Positions 43,124 to 52,326 of a stretch of 64,000 nt of DNA are shown piece by piece. This stretch comes from Phreatobacter stygius (lineage in GTDB: Bacteria > Pseudomonadota > Alphaproteobacteria > Rhizobiales > Phreatobacteraceae). How positions within the stretch are numbered: position 1 is the stretch's first letter; every line of letters starts with the position of its first letter. Location: assembly GCF_005144885.1 (NCBI RefSeq), contig NZ_CP039690.1, positions 1,798,001 to 1,862,000 of the forward strand, given 5' to 3'. A program made the position numbers and the translations under genes. The notes under the pieces are model-generated. The model was not told the origin of the DNA. It did no database searches and was given only the letters and a program-made list of their open reading frames with translations.

Positions 43124-43280
43124 GACGCCTGTCCGCTGACGAAGGCTGGTCGCTCTACCACGGCTGCGCGCCAAGTGCACCTTGCCGTGATCAACTGACC
43201 TGCCGGCGCCGCCATCAACCCGGCGTTAACCACGGCTCTTTACCTCTTGTTGAGGAAATTCGCGCCGGGAAGGGTCATCG

Positions 43281-45200
43281 TTGGGTCTCGTAGCCCGCCA
43301 CCTCGCAACTGTGAGTGTGATCGCGCTCGTCCTGGCCTGGACGGGCGCGGCCACGCATGGCCAGGGCTTGCGTGGCTCGACCCCCGCGCCGGGTATCGCG
43401 CCGCTGGTCGACGACCCCGGCCGAAACGAGGGCTGGCGCGGCTTGGCGCCGCTCGAATCCGACGCCGGTGCGGCGTCGCGCGCCGGCGCCGCGAGCGATG
43501 CCGAGGCGGCCGGCCTGCGCACCGAAGCCCCGGCCGCGCCACCGGGCGCCGCGCGGACCGACGCCGCCGGCCGCGACCGGCAACGCGCGCAGAACCGCCG
43601 CGCGCCGTGGATCGACCCGGATCCGCGGCGGGCCAACGCGCTGGCGAGCGGAGGCCTGGCCGCCCCGGCCCCGCCGACCGCGGCGGCCCGTCCCATGTCG
43701 TCACGCCCGGCCGTCGTCGCCAACCGGCGCACCGGACGGATGCCGCGACGGCCGGCAGCCGCGGCCGATCCGGCCGCGGCCCAGGCCTCGCGTCCAGCGA
43801 CGACAACCGCGCGCCGGCCGCCGACGGCGGCCATTACCCTGTCGCGCGACGAGATCCGCGCGCTCGGCCCGGGCGGGCGCGGCGTCGCGACCCCGGTCCA
43901 GCCGCGCCGTCCGGTCGACGTGCCCATCGTCATCGACCGGACGCAAGGTGGCGGCCGCGCCTTGCCCAACGCCAATCCGCTCGGGCGCGGCGCCGTGGTC
44001 GACCCGGTGACCGGCGAGGTCGTCTCCTTTGCCCGGGCGCCGGTGGTCGAGGCCGATCCCTTCGCGCCGACCGGCCTCAGGCTCGGCACGTTCATCGTGA
44101 CGCCGGTGGCCGACGCGACGCTCGGCTACGATTCCAACCCGCGCCGTCTGCATGACGGGGCACGAGGCTCGCTGTTCACCCAGTCCTATGGCGAGGTCCA
44201 GGCCCGCTCGGACTGGACGCGCCACGAGATGACGGCGCGCCTGCGCGGCACCTATTCCGCCTATTTCTCCGACCCGGGGGTCAATCGGCCCGAGGTCAAT
44301 GCCGTCGTCACCGGCCGCATCGACCTGGCGCGGACCACCCGCATCGACACCGAGGCGCGTTATAACCTGACCGCCCAGTCGCCCGGCTCGTCGAACCTGC
44401 CATCGGCCCCCTCGTCGCTGCGGGACCTGCCCCTGGTTCGCCAATATGGCGCGACGGCGGCCCTGGTGCAGGATGTCGGGCGGCTTCAGTTGACGCTGCG
44501 CGGCGCCGTCGACCGCTTCACCTATGATGACGCGACGACCAATGACGGCACGACCATTCCGCAGGCGGAGCGCAACTACAATTCGCTTGGCCTGCGCGCC
44601 CGCGCCTCCTACGAACTGACCCCGGGCCTGCGCCCTTTCATCGAGGTCGGCGTCGAGCGGCACGCTTTCGACACACCGGTTTCGTCGGGCGGGCTCCTGC
44701 AGGGCTCGACGTCGAGCAGCTACCGGATCGGCTCGACCTTCGAATTGAGCCGGCTGCTCACCGGTGAGGTCGCAGCCGGCTATCTGATGCGCGACAATAT
44801 CGACCCGACCTTGGTCGATATCCGCGTGCCGACCTTCGACGCCGCCCTGGTCTGGACGCCGACTGCGCTGACGACGCTGCGCTTCGCGGCCAAATCGGTC
44901 ATCGACGAAACCTTCACCACTGGCGCCGCCGGTATCCAGCGGCGCGATTTCTCCATCGAACTCGAGCATTCCTTCCGGCGCTGGCTGATCGGCACGGCAA
45001 GGCTCGCCTATGGGCAGGACATCTATGTCGGTGACCCCAGGATCGATCAGCGGCTGATCGGCTCGCTCAACCTGGTCTATCGCGCCTCGCGCAACCTGCA
45101 GATCCGCGGCGAAATACGGCGCGAGATGCTGATGTCGAATCAGGCTGGGCAGAGCTACTCGGCCAATATCTTTCTTCTCGGCCTCAGATTGCAACGCTGA
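43281..45200 (+). CDS. Outer-membrane beta-barrel protein with a long disordered N-terminal region
   Basis: 639 residues from a TTG start with GGGAAGGG 6 bases upstream. A signal peptide (about 1-28, VIALVLAWTGAATHG) is followed by about 200 residues of Ala/Pro/Arg-rich sequence without secondary-structure pattern. From about 270 onward there are alternating amphipathic strands (VTPVADATLGYDSNPRR, MTARLRGTYSAYFS and so on) to the C-terminal strand NIFLLGLRLQR. The barrel resembles the BBP2-type outer-membrane family, often near exopolysaccharide or glucan genes. Substrate or function is unknown. Confidence 0.78.
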   Translation: MGLVARHLATVSVIALVLAWTGAATHGQGLRGSTPAPGIAPLVDDPGRNEGWRGLAPLESDAGAASRAGAASDAEAAGLRTEAPAAPPGAARTDAAGRDRQRAQNRRAPWIDPDPRRANALASGGLAAPAPPTAAARPMSSRPAVVANRRTGRMPRRPAAAADPAAAQASRPATTTARRPPTAAITLSRDEIRALGPGGRGVATPVQPRRPVDVPIVIDRTQGGGRALPNANPLGRGAVVDPVTGEVVSFARAPVVEADPFAPTGLRLGTFIVTPVADATLGYDSNPRRLHDGARGSLFTQSYGEVQARSDWTRHEMTARLRGTYSAYFSDPGVNRPEVNAVVTGRIDLARTTRIDTEARYNLTAQSPGSSNLPSAPSSLRDLPLVRQYGATAALVQDVGRLQLTLRGAVDRFTYDDATTNDGTTIPQAERNYNSLGLRARASYELTPGLRPFIEVGVERHAFDTPVSSGGLLQGSTSSSYRIGSTFELSRLLTGEVAAGYLMRDNIDPTLVDIRVPTFDAALVWTPTALTTLRFAAKSVIDETFTTGAAGIQRRDFSIELEHSFRRWLIGTARLAYGQDIYVGDPRIDQRLIGSLNLVYRASRNLQIRGEIRREMLMSNQAGQSYSANIFLLGLRLQR

Positions 45201-45608
45201 TCGGGGTGGTTCGCTGGCCGGCGCCGAGATGACCTGCCACGTCACGTACCAGAAGCAGACATTCAAGTCATCACAAGATCGTGCAAGGAATTTGCATGGT
45301 CGATCTTGCGGCGCAAACGACCCAGTCTTTGATCAAAGACGCGCGACCTCTTTGCGTGAACTCACGCCATTTGGCGTCGCAAACTGGCCCGATGTATCCA
45401 ATTTGCTGACCAAGGATTGGATTCATGAGCTTCAGGAGCACCAAGATGGCCATATGCAACAAATCCGGTGAAGACTGAGTTTCGGCGCACGGATACCGCG
45501 ACGCGCAGGTTTTAGATCGAACTAAATAGCAATGCATTACCTAACGTAATATGTGTTTACAGAATTCGATTCAGAAATTCTTTAATTGTCACAAGCAATG
45601 TCTGGATT
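45201..45608. other. 408-base gene-free, AT-shifted region with successive hairpins
   Basis: The longest gap without a supported gene. Between 45274 and 45383 it has three strong dyads. CAAGATCG / CGATCTTG (45274-45308) encloses TGCAA / TTGCA. A perfect 16-bp palindrome lies at 45325-45340 (half-site GTCTTTGA). A composite stem at 45351-45383 has TTTGCG / CGCAAA outside and ACGCC / GGCGT inside. The last ~110 bases before tadE are distinctly AT-rich (promoter-like, for example around TTACCTAACGTAATATG). Short open frames on both strands show no recognisable protein. A structured RNA or a degraded insert is possible. Confidence 0.6.
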
Positions 45609-46046
45609 ATGAGCAGGATCTGGAAATTGCTGTGTCGGTTTCGCCATCGCCAGGAAGGCGCGTCGGCCGTTGAATTCGCCATCGTCGTGCCGGTCTTCCT
45701 GATGATCCTGTTCGGGATCATCATCTTCGGCGGCTATCTGAGCGTCGTCCACAGCGTACAGCAACTCGCGGCCGAGGCCGCGCGCGCCTCGATTGGCGGC
45801 CTGAGCGACAACGAACGCACGGCGCTGGCCAACAGCAACATCCAGACCCAGGCGGGTTTCTACCCCTTCATCGAGCGCAGCCGCCTCGTCGTCGAATCCG
45901 CCTCGACCAATGCGGCCACCAGCACATTCACGGTCCGGCTGCGTTACGACGCCAGTCAGAGCTTCATCTACAGCCTTCCGAGCCTTGTCCCGATGCCATC
46001 GCCGCAGATCGTCCGGTCGGCCGCCATCCAACGTGGCGGGTACTGA
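45609..46046 (+). CDS. TadE-like pilus assembly / secreted pseudopilin protein
   Basis: 145 residues. The TadE signature EGASAVEFAIVVPVFLMILFG at about residues 15-36 contains the prepilin-like site (the AVEF context) and the membrane helix. The periplasmic part is variable. TadE-type minor pseudopilins function with the Tad/Flp secretion system. No cpaABC-tadZA-flp genes are in the window, so this pair is an orphan unit. It is followed 13 bases later by a tadG-like gene. Confidence 0.85.
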   Translation: MSRIWKLLCRFRHRQEGASAVEFAIVVPVFLMILFGIIIFGGYLSVVHSVQQLAAEAARASIGGLSDNERTALANSNIQTQAGFYPFIERSRLVVESASTNAATSTFTVRLRYDASQSFIYSLPSLVPMPSPQIVRSAAIQRGGY

Positions 46047-46059
46047 GGAGGAGCAGGCA

Positions 46060-47751
46060 TTGTTCGCGGCACTCCGTTCCTTCCTTCGTGACACCAAGTC
46101 CTTCCTTCGTGACACCAGGGGCTCGATCGCGATCATTTCCGGCGTGCTGGCCGTGGTCGTGATCGGCTTCAGCGCGGTCAGCGTCGACCTCGGCAAGGTC
46201 TATGTCGACCGCCGCAAGGCGCAGAGCGTGGCCGACCTCGCCGCCCTGTCGGCGGCGAGCGACCTGACCCGCGCGGCGCGGGCGGCCAGCGCCACCGTCC
46301 AGCGCAACAGCCTTTCCGTCGACAGCCCGATCTCGGTCGAGCTCGGCACCTACACGCCCAACGCCAACGTTGCGCTCGCTAGCCGGTTCCAGACGATTGC
46401 CGGCGCGACACCCAATGCGGCCAGGGTGACCATCAATTCGCGCAGCGACCTGGTCTTCGGCCGGGTGATCACCGGCAAGGACTATTTTGTCATCCGCACG
46501 ACGGCGACCGCCGCCACCACGTCCTTCGCGTCGTTTGCCATCGGCTCGCGCCTGGTTGCGGTCGACGGCGGTCTCTTGAACCAATTGCTCGGCAAGCTGC
46601 TCGGCACCACCATCACGCTCTCGGCAATGGATTATCAGTCACTGGTGGATGCCAAGCTCGACCTGTTCAATTTCATGAACAAGCTTGCCGAGAAGACCCA
46701 TCTGACGGCCGGCACCTATGCGCAGCTGTTGAATTCCAACATCAAGGTGGTCGACGTCCTCGGCGCCATGGTGGCATCGACCCTGAGCCCGCAAGGCACG
46801 CCGACCGGCGCCAGCAGGGCTCTGACCAGCATCCTTCAGTCGCTGAGCGCGGCAACCAACAGCATGGTCATGGCCTCGCTGATCAATCCCGGCCCCTACA
46901 AGGACCTGCCGGTCGGCCAGACCTCGACCATGGGCATCAATCTCTCCGCCCTCGACCTGCTGAACGCGACGGCACAGCTCGCCAATGGCAACCGCCAGAT
47001 CGAGGTCGGCCTGGGCGTCAACGTGCCGGGGATCGCAACCGCAACGCTGAAGCTCGGCATCGGCGAACGGCCGGTCGGCACCAGCTGGGTGACGGTCGGT
47101 GATGTCGGCGCCCAGGTCCACACCGCGCAGACCCGCCTGCTGCTGGTGCTGCGGCTGCTCGGCGCCGGCAATATCGCATCGGTCAATGTGCCGCTCTATG
47201 TCGAGGTGGCGGCCGGCACGGCGCGCCTGAACGCCCTCAACTGCGCTTTCCCCGACGCCAATGCGTCGACCATGACGCTCGGCGTCAGGCCCGGCGTCAT
47301 CGACGCCTGGATCGGCAATGTCTCGGTCGCCGATTTCAACAATTACACCACCGCACCCCGCCCCGACCGTGCCGCCCTGGTCGATACCCCCCTGCTGGCG
47401 GTGCTCGGACGCGCCCATGTCCAGGTCACCAACATGGCGCAGACGCCGGTCACCTTCACCATGGCGGAAATCAACCGCCAGACCAAGAAGACGGTCGGCA
47501 CCACCCAGTTCACCCAGTCCTTGCTGGCCGGCCTGCTCAACGACCTGCAGCTCGACGTCTCGGTGCTCGGCGGCCTCAATCTCGGGCTCGGCGGCGCCGT
47601 CGGGCCGCTGGTCGCCAGCATCCTTTCAGGCGCCACGCCGTCGATCGACCTGTTGCTGGCCAATCTGCTGCAGACGCTCGGCGTCAGCCTCGGACAGGCC
47701 GACGTCTGGGGCCTCGGCCTGCGCTGCGACGGCGCGGTGCTGGTGCAGTGA
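46060..47751 (+). CDS. TadG-like protein with Tad N-terminal membrane domain
   Basis: 563 residues from a TTG start preceded by GAGGAGGAG at 8 bases. The Tad domain is clear: TRGSIAIISGVLAVVVIGFS and AVSVDLGKVYVDRRKAQ, then VADLAALSAASDL. The N-terminal cytoplasmic tail contains a 7-residue tandem duplication (SFLRDTK-SFLRDTR) encoded by a 21-bp direct repeat. The long periplasmic part (about 70-563) is Ala/Thr/Leu-rich, has no von Willebrand domain that I can see and ends with GLRCDGAVLVQ. Function beyond the family is unknown. Confidence 0.8.
   Translation: MFAALRSFLRDTKSFLRDTRGSIAIISGVLAVVVIGFSAVSVDLGKVYVDRRKAQSVADLAALSAASDLTRAARAASATVQRNSLSVDSPISVELGTYTPNANVALASRFQTIAGATPNAARVTINSRSDLVFGRVITGKDYFVIRTTATAATTSFASFAIGSRLVAVDGGLLNQLLGKLLGTTITLSAMDYQSLVDAKLDLFNFMNKLAEKTHLTAGTYAQLLNSNIKVVDVLGAMVASTLSPQGTPTGASRALTSILQSLSAATNSMVMASLINPGPYKDLPVGQTSTMGINLSALDLLNATAQLANGNRQIEVGLGVNVPGIATATLKLGIGERPVGTSWVTVGDVGAQVHTAQTRLLLVLRLLGAGNIASVNVPLYVEVAAGTARLNALNCAFPDANASTMTLGVRPGVIDAWIGNVSVADFNNYTTAPRPDRAALVDTPLLAVLGRAHVQVTNMAQTPVTFTMAEINRQTKKTVGTTQFTQSLLAGLLNDLQLDVSVLGGLNLGLGGAVGPLVASILSGATPSIDLLLANLLQTLGVSLGQADVWGLGLRCDGAVLVQ
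46078..46119 (+). repeat. 21-bp tandem duplication in tadG
   Basis: Two copies, 46078-46098 and 46099-46119, begin TCCTTCCTTCGTGACACCA and differ only near the last bases. They encode SFLRDTK and SFLRDTR. In-frame slippage is the likely origin. Confidence 0.8.
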
Positions 47752-47787
47752 GCGCCGGGGTCCGGCCGCGTCTCAGCCGGCGCTGAG
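47751..47787. terminator. Bidirectional hairpin between tadG and galU
   Basis: AGCGCCGG (47751-47758) pairs with CCGGCGCT (47777-47784); an alternative tight stem CTCAGC-CGGC-GCTGAG occupies 47772-47787. The structures span the 21-base gap and both stop codons of convergent genes. Confidence 0.45.
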
Positions 47788-48660
47788 CCGGGCAAGTTCG
47801 GCCTTCAGCGGCCCGCCCAGATCGTCGCGGCGCAGCGCATAGGCGACATTGGCGGTGAGGAAACCGAGCTTCGTCCCGGTATCGTGGATCTCGCCATCGA
47901 AGGTGAAGCCGAAAAACGGCTGCTGCTGCTGCAGCTTCAACATGCCGTCGGTGAGCTGGATCTCGCCGCCGGCGCCACGCTCCTGGGTCTCCAGGATCTT
48001 GAAGATATCCGGCTGCAGGATATAGCGGCCGGAGATCGCGACATTTGACGGCGCGGTGCCCTTGGGCGGCTTTTCGACCATCCGGGCGATTTCATAAGCG
48101 CCACCGGCGACCGGCTTGCCCTTGCCGATAATGCCATATTGATGCGTCTCGTCATCGGGCACCTCGTAACCCGCGACATAATTGCCGCCGGTTGCCTCAT
48201 AGGCCTCGAGCATGGCCGCGATACAGCCTTTGCCGCCACGCCTGGCCAGGTGCAGCATGTCGGGCAGCAGCAGCGCAAAGGGCTCGTCGCCAACGATGTC
48301 GCGGGCGCACCAGACCGCATGGCCAAGGCCGAGCGGCTCCTGCTGACGGGTGAACGAGGTGGCGCCGGCGGCCGGCAGGTCCCGCTTCAGCTCGTCCAGC
48401 GCCGCGGTCTTGCCGCGCGCCTCGAGCGTCGCATCCAGTTCGAAAGCCTTGTCGAAATGGTCCTCGATCATCTGCTTGTTGCGGCCGGTGACGAAGACAA
48501 AATGCTCGATGCCGGCTTCGCGCGCCTCGTTCACCACATGCTGGATGACCGGGCGATCGACGACGGGCAGCATTTCCTTGGGGATCGCCTTGGTGGCGGG
48601 CAGGAAACGTGTGCCAAGACCGGCAACGGGGAAAACAGCCTTGCGAATGCGACGGACCAT
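47773..48660 (-). CDS. galU: UTP-glucose-1-phosphate uridylyltransferase
   Basis: 295 residues. N-terminal nucleotidyltransferase motif [21 protein letters not shown], then [27 protein letters not shown] and [12 protein letters not shown]. GalU makes UDP-glucose, donor for periplasmic glucans and exopolysaccharide, which fits the OpgH-type transferase two genes upstream on the same strand. It lies 74 bases from the secreted unknown. Confidence 0.95.
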   Translation of the reverse strand: MVRRIRKAVFPVAGLGTRFLPATKAIPKEMLPVVDRPVIQHVVNEAREAGIEHFVFVTGRNKQMIEDHFDKAFELDATLEARGKTAALDELKRDLPAAGATSFTRQQEPLGLGHAVWCARDIVGDEPFALLLPDMLHLARRGGKGCIAAMLEAYEATGGNYVAGYEVPDDETHQYGIIGKGKPVAGGAYEIARMVEKPPKGTAPSNVAISGRYILQPDIFKILETQERGAGGEIQLTDGMLKLQQQQPFFGFTFDGEIHDTGTKLGFLTANVAYALRRDDLGGPLKAELARLSAG

Positions 48661-48734
48661 GGATCAAGAACCTCGTCAGGTTGGCTGGGATGCCCAGCAC
48701 ATAGCGCGCAATTTCTGAACGGCGTGTGACCAGC

Positions 48735-49712
48735 CTATCTCTGGATCTGGGCGGCCGCGCTCGCCGGCGGCTCCGGCCGGAAGGCGTTGAACACCATGTC
48801 GGGCGCCGAGGTATTGTGCCGCGACGGCACCAGCCGGCCAGCCCACAGGTCGGTCGCATGGGCGCGGCGGAACGGCAGGATCGCCTCTTCGCGCCAGCCG
48901 GCCGCATCCTTCTCGCGCACCGCCACCCGCGCCACATCGGCATTAAATTCAGTGACATACATCGAGCGAAGCGCGGCGAACGGGCCGCCGGTGATCGGCC
49001 GCGCAAAGGCGACGTCGAGGCCGATCAGCTCCTGGTTGAGGGTCGCGAGCCGCACCGTGGCGGAATTGCCGTCCGGATAGCTCAGCGTGAAGGTCTTGGT
49101 GGCGGGATCGAAGGCGATCTCCTTGATCTTCACGATCGGCCGCTCCTCGACCACCACCGGCCCGATCAGGAAGGAGGAGCCATAGGCGGTCCAGCGCAGA
49201 TTGGCCGGCGGCAAAGGCCGGGCGCGCCAATAGCCGTCGGTCGGATAGACCACCAGCACCTCTTCGGCGCGATCCTGGAAGCGGTACCAGATCTGGATCA
49301 GGTGAATATTGCGCTCGGTGCGGTCGCCGACCCGCACCACCGTGTCGGAGGGGCGCCAGAAGCTCTTCTCGCGATAGCCGATCACCTGCCATTCCACCGT
49401 CTCGTAGAGGGTGATGCGATCCGGCATGGGCTGGGCGAGTGCCGCTTCCTTCATCGGGCAGGCGGTCCAGTCGGCGGCGAAACGATCGATGCTGAGCGCG
49501 CCGATATAGGCCGGATGGGCTGCCTCGATCCGGAACGACCGCACCGCCGGATTGGCGAGGTTCAGGGTGACATTGTCCTTTTCCGCGCAGAGCACCGGTT
49601 CGGACCCGTTGGTGATCTCGACAGGCAGGCCGTCGAGCGTCGCGGCCCGGCCGGCCCCGGCAAGGATCGGCGCGGCCAAAATCAGCGTGGCGAGGACGGA
49701 GACGAGCTTCAT
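48735..49712 (-). CDS. Secreted protein of unknown function
   Basis: 325 residues with a Sec signal (LVSVLATLILAAPILAGAG, cleaved near GRAA). The remainder is soluble, with many aromatic strand-like segments (VEWQVIGYREKSFWRPSD, IHLIQIWYRFQDRAEEV, MYVTEFNADVARVAV). No domain was recognised. It lies 4 bases downstream of the FkbM methyltransferase, itself coupled to the OpgH-like gene, so a role in glucan assembly or modification in the periplasm is inferred from context only. Confidence 0.65.
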   Translation of the reverse strand: MKLVSVLATLILAAPILAGAGRAATLDGLPVEITNGSEPVLCAEKDNVTLNLANPAVRSFRIEAAHPAYIGALSIDRFAADWTACPMKEAALAQPMPDRITLYETVEWQVIGYREKSFWRPSDTVVRVGDRTERNIHLIQIWYRFQDRAEEVLVVYPTDGYWRARPLPPANLRWTAYGSSFLIGPVVVEERPIVKIKEIAFDPATKTFTLSYPDGNSATVRLATLNQELIGLDVAFARPITGGPFAALRSMYVTEFNADVARVAVREKDAAGWREEAILPFRRAHATDLWAGRLVPSRHNTSAPDMVFNAFRPEPPASAAAQIQR

Positions 49713-49716
49713 GCGT

Positions 49717-50475
49717 TCATTCCCTCGAGAGCACGGCGTAGACGTCGCCCGAATTGGCCTGATGCGGAAGCCCGATCAGGTGGGCTGCCATGGTGTCCTT
49801 CGACACGAAACGTCCAAATGTCAGCTGCTGGCTCTCGCCGAGCGCCACGTCGAAACCATAGGGTCCGAGCTCCGCCAGCCGGTCGAGGCAGGCGAGCGCG
49901 ACCTCGCGCTGGATGGTGGTGAATTCGAACGACAGGGCGGGAAGCGCCCGGGTCAGTCCGGCCAGCACATCCGCCTCGAACCCCTCGACGTCGATCTTCA
50001 CGAAGGCTGGCACGCCATGGACTTCGATCAACCGGTCGAGCGTGGTGCAGGCCACCGTGATCTCCTGGTCCCAGACCTGGCCTTCCCAGCCGCCGGCGCC
50101 GGCGGCCGAGGCGATGAAATCGGCCGAGGCGGTGGTCACCGTCGGATTGTCGGTATTGACCTTGAGCGTGAGCGACCCTTCGGCTGCGCCGCAGGCCGCG
50201 CGCAGCAGCGTCACGTCCGGATCGTGGCCGAACAGGGTCTCGATCACCCGCGCCGGTCCGGGCTGCGGCTCCAGCGCGACGACTGTTGCGCCGAGGCGGC
50301 GGAAGCTCGCGACCCGGTCGCCGACATGACTGCCGATGTCGAAGGCGAGATCGCCGGCGCCGACGAAGCCGGCATAAAGCGCATCCATCGCGGCGGCCTT
50401 GGCCGGATCGCCATGATAGGTGACGACCGAGCGCGCCACCGCGACCAGCTCGGCAATGCGCCGGTCGAGCGTCAT
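49717..50475 (-). CDS. FkbM-family methyltransferase
   Basis: 252 residues. SAM-binding motif LAFDIGSHVGDRVASF around residue 45, acidic motif ALEPQPGPA and the FkbM C-terminal signature FVKIDVEGFEADVLAGL. FkbM enzymes O-methylate sugars or other hydroxyls. Its ATG overlaps the stop of the OpgH-type transferase by ATGA, which points to methylation of the same glucan or polysaccharide, or a precursor; that is inference. A long in-frame extension upstream is only the shadow of the transferase gene. Confidence 0.82.
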   Translation of the reverse strand: MTLDRRIAELVAVARSVVTYHGDPAKAAAMDALYAGFVGAGDLAFDIGSHVGDRVASFRRLGATVVALEPQPGPARVIETLFGHDPDVTLLRAACGAAEGSLTLKVNTDNPTVTTASADFIASAAGAGGWEGQVWDQEITVACTTLDRLIEVHGVPAFVKIDVEGFEADVLAGLTRALPALSFEFTTIQREVALACLDRLAELGPYGFDVALGESQQLTFGRFVSKDTMAAHLIGLPHQANSGDVYAVLSRE

Positions 50476-52277
50476 GATGCCTCCCCTGCCCTGGCCGAAA
50501 CGATCTCGTGGGGCGGATTGAACTCTTCCGGGACGCCGCACAGCTTGAGCGCCACGAACAGGCGCCCGAGCAGCGGCGAAGCGGTGATGACCGCGAAGGG
50601 GATCGCCACCAGGAAGCCCAGCGTCAGCGGCAGCGACCACCAGGCGGCCCTCGGCGAACCGAGCCACAACAATCCGACCACCGCCACGCCGAAGGCCATC
50701 TGCGGCCAGAAGGCGTCGAAGGCTTCGCGCCAGGTCAGCGCCATGGCGTCGCGCTGCTGGCCGCCCCAGACGACCGAGCGGCCGAGCGCCAGCCCGATCA
50801 TGAACACGGTGATGCGGAACGAGGTGAGCGCGCCGACCAGGAACGAATAGACGAATTCGATCGCCACCGCCGCGGCGAAACGGACCCCGCCGCCATAACG
50901 CCGGACACCGCCCTCGGTGAGCAGGATATCGGTGATGCCGGCGATCTTCGGCATCAGATACATGATGAAGAACAGGATATAGACAAAGATCGCGAAGCCC
51001 GCCGGGAAGCTGGCGCGCGACGGCTCGTGCAAGGCCAGGAACGGCGACAGCGCGATCATCAAGGTCCAGGCCGGCACGCCGACGAACATCAGGATCGCCC
51101 AGACGAGCTGGAAGCGGCTCATCGGCAGCAGCCCCTTCTGATCGAACAGGTTGAGATATTGCATGTTGCCCTGGCACCAGCGCACGTCGCGACGCGAGAA
51201 TTCCAGGATGGTGGGCGGGTTTTCCTCCCACGACCCGTCCTCCTCGGGCAGCACCCGCACCTCGTAGCCGGCGCGGCGCATGAAGGTCGCCTCGACCTGA
51301 TCGTGGCTCAGCACATGGCCGCCGAGCGGCGGCTTGCCCGGCAGGATCGGCAGGGCGCAATGCTCGACGAAGGGCTTGATCCGGACCAGGGCGTTGTGGC
51401 CCCAGAACGGCCCGCATTCGCCGACCCACCAGGCCTGCCCCATCGTGTAGGTGCGCATGCCCTGGCGCATGCCGAACTGGAAGATGCGGGCGAAGGCCGA
51501 TGACGACGGCATGCCGACGACCAGGCTCTGCAGGATACCGATCTTCGGATAGGCCTGCATCATCCGGACATGGCGGATGATGGTCTTGCCGGCCATCAGG
51601 CTGTCGGCGTCGAGCGGCAGCATGAGTTCGTAGCGCATGCCCCAGCGCTCGCAGAAATCCCGGACATTGCCGGCCTTGAAGCCCTGGTTGTCGGTGCGGC
51701 GGCGATAGACGACGCGGTCGGAGCCGGCCTCGGCCGCAAAGCCGGCAGCCAGCGTCTCCTCCTTGGCGGCGACGTCGGGATCATTGGTGTCGGACAGAAT
51801 GAAATAGTCGAAGCGATCGCCGAAACCGGTGGCGTCGACGCTCTGCTTGACGATCCTGAGCCGCGCGATGGCGCGCGCCGGATCCTCGTTCCTGAGCGTC
51901 ATGAAAATGGCGGTGCGAATGGTGATCGGCGTGTCGGTATCGCCGGCCGCGGCGAAGGGCGCGACCTGTTCGAAACCGTCATCGACGCCATGCAGCAGCC
52001 AAAGCCCGATCAACGCGTTCCAGAACCCGAGCACGGTCCAGGGCGTGGCGATGGCGAAGGCGACGGCCAGCACGATATCGACGATGGTCCAGCCGCCCGA
52101 GCCCAGGATCGACCAAGCCGCCCAGTTCAGGATGAACCAGGTGCCTATATTCAATCCGACCACCAGGCGGCGGCGGTCGCGCAAGTCGGCCATGGACTGG
52201 AGCCCCGCCGGCGTCGTAGAGCCTTGATCCGCAGGACGGCCGCCATCGTTCGAGACGGTGGGCATGAGCTCGTTCAT
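50472..52277 (-). CDS. opgH: Glucosyltransferase of the OpgH (MdoH) family
   Basis: 601 residues; GGAGGT lies 6 bases before the ATG. A GT2 domain (about 110-400) is flanked by membrane helices (two near 35-90, several after 420). GT2 residues: DTNDPDV, LPLDADSLMAGK, SHDQVEATFMRRAGYEVRVL and the Q/RxxRW motif RRDVRWCQGNMQ. OpgH polymerises UDP-glucose into periplasmic glucans at the inner membrane. It is shorter than E. coli OpgH (847), lacking N-terminal extensions. A mate of the distant opgD and of galU downstream. Divergent from the BchC-like dehydrogenase, with only 49 bases between starts. Confidence 0.87.
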   Translation of the reverse strand: MNELMPTVSNDGGRPADQGSTTPAGLQSMADLRDRRRLVVGLNIGTWFILNWAAWSILGSGGWTIVDIVLAVAFAIATPWTVLGFWNALIGLWLLHGVDDGFEQVAPFAAAGDTDTPITIRTAIFMTLRNEDPARAIARLRIVKQSVDATGFGDRFDYFILSDTNDPDVAAKEETLAAGFAAEAGSDRVVYRRRTDNQGFKAGNVRDFCERWGMRYELMLPLDADSLMAGKTIIRHVRMMQAYPKIGILQSLVVGMPSSSAFARIFQFGMRQGMRTYTMGQAWWVGECGPFWGHNALVRIKPFVEHCALPILPGKPPLGGHVLSHDQVEATFMRRAGYEVRVLPEEDGSWEENPPTILEFSRRDVRWCQGNMQYLNLFDQKGLLPMSRFQLVWAILMFVGVPAWTLMIALSPFLALHEPSRASFPAGFAIFVYILFFIMYLMPKIAGITDILLTEGGVRRYGGGVRFAAAVAIEFVYSFLVGALTSFRITVFMIGLALGRSVVWGGQQRDAMALTWREAFDAFWPQMAFGVAVVGLLWLGSPRAAWWSLPLTLGFLVAIPFAVITASPLLGRLFVALKLCGVPEEFNPPHEIVSARAGEAS

Positions 52278-52326
52278 CAACGGACCTCCGTCGCCCCTGC
52301 CGGGCGGCGTCAAGGGAGAAGACATC

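Noticed and set aside
45229-45537. Two overlapping short open frames (80 codons plus, 88 codons minus) in the gap before tadE
   Set aside because: Neither has a convincing ribosome-binding site or recognisable motif, and both cross the hairpins; they are not reported as genes.
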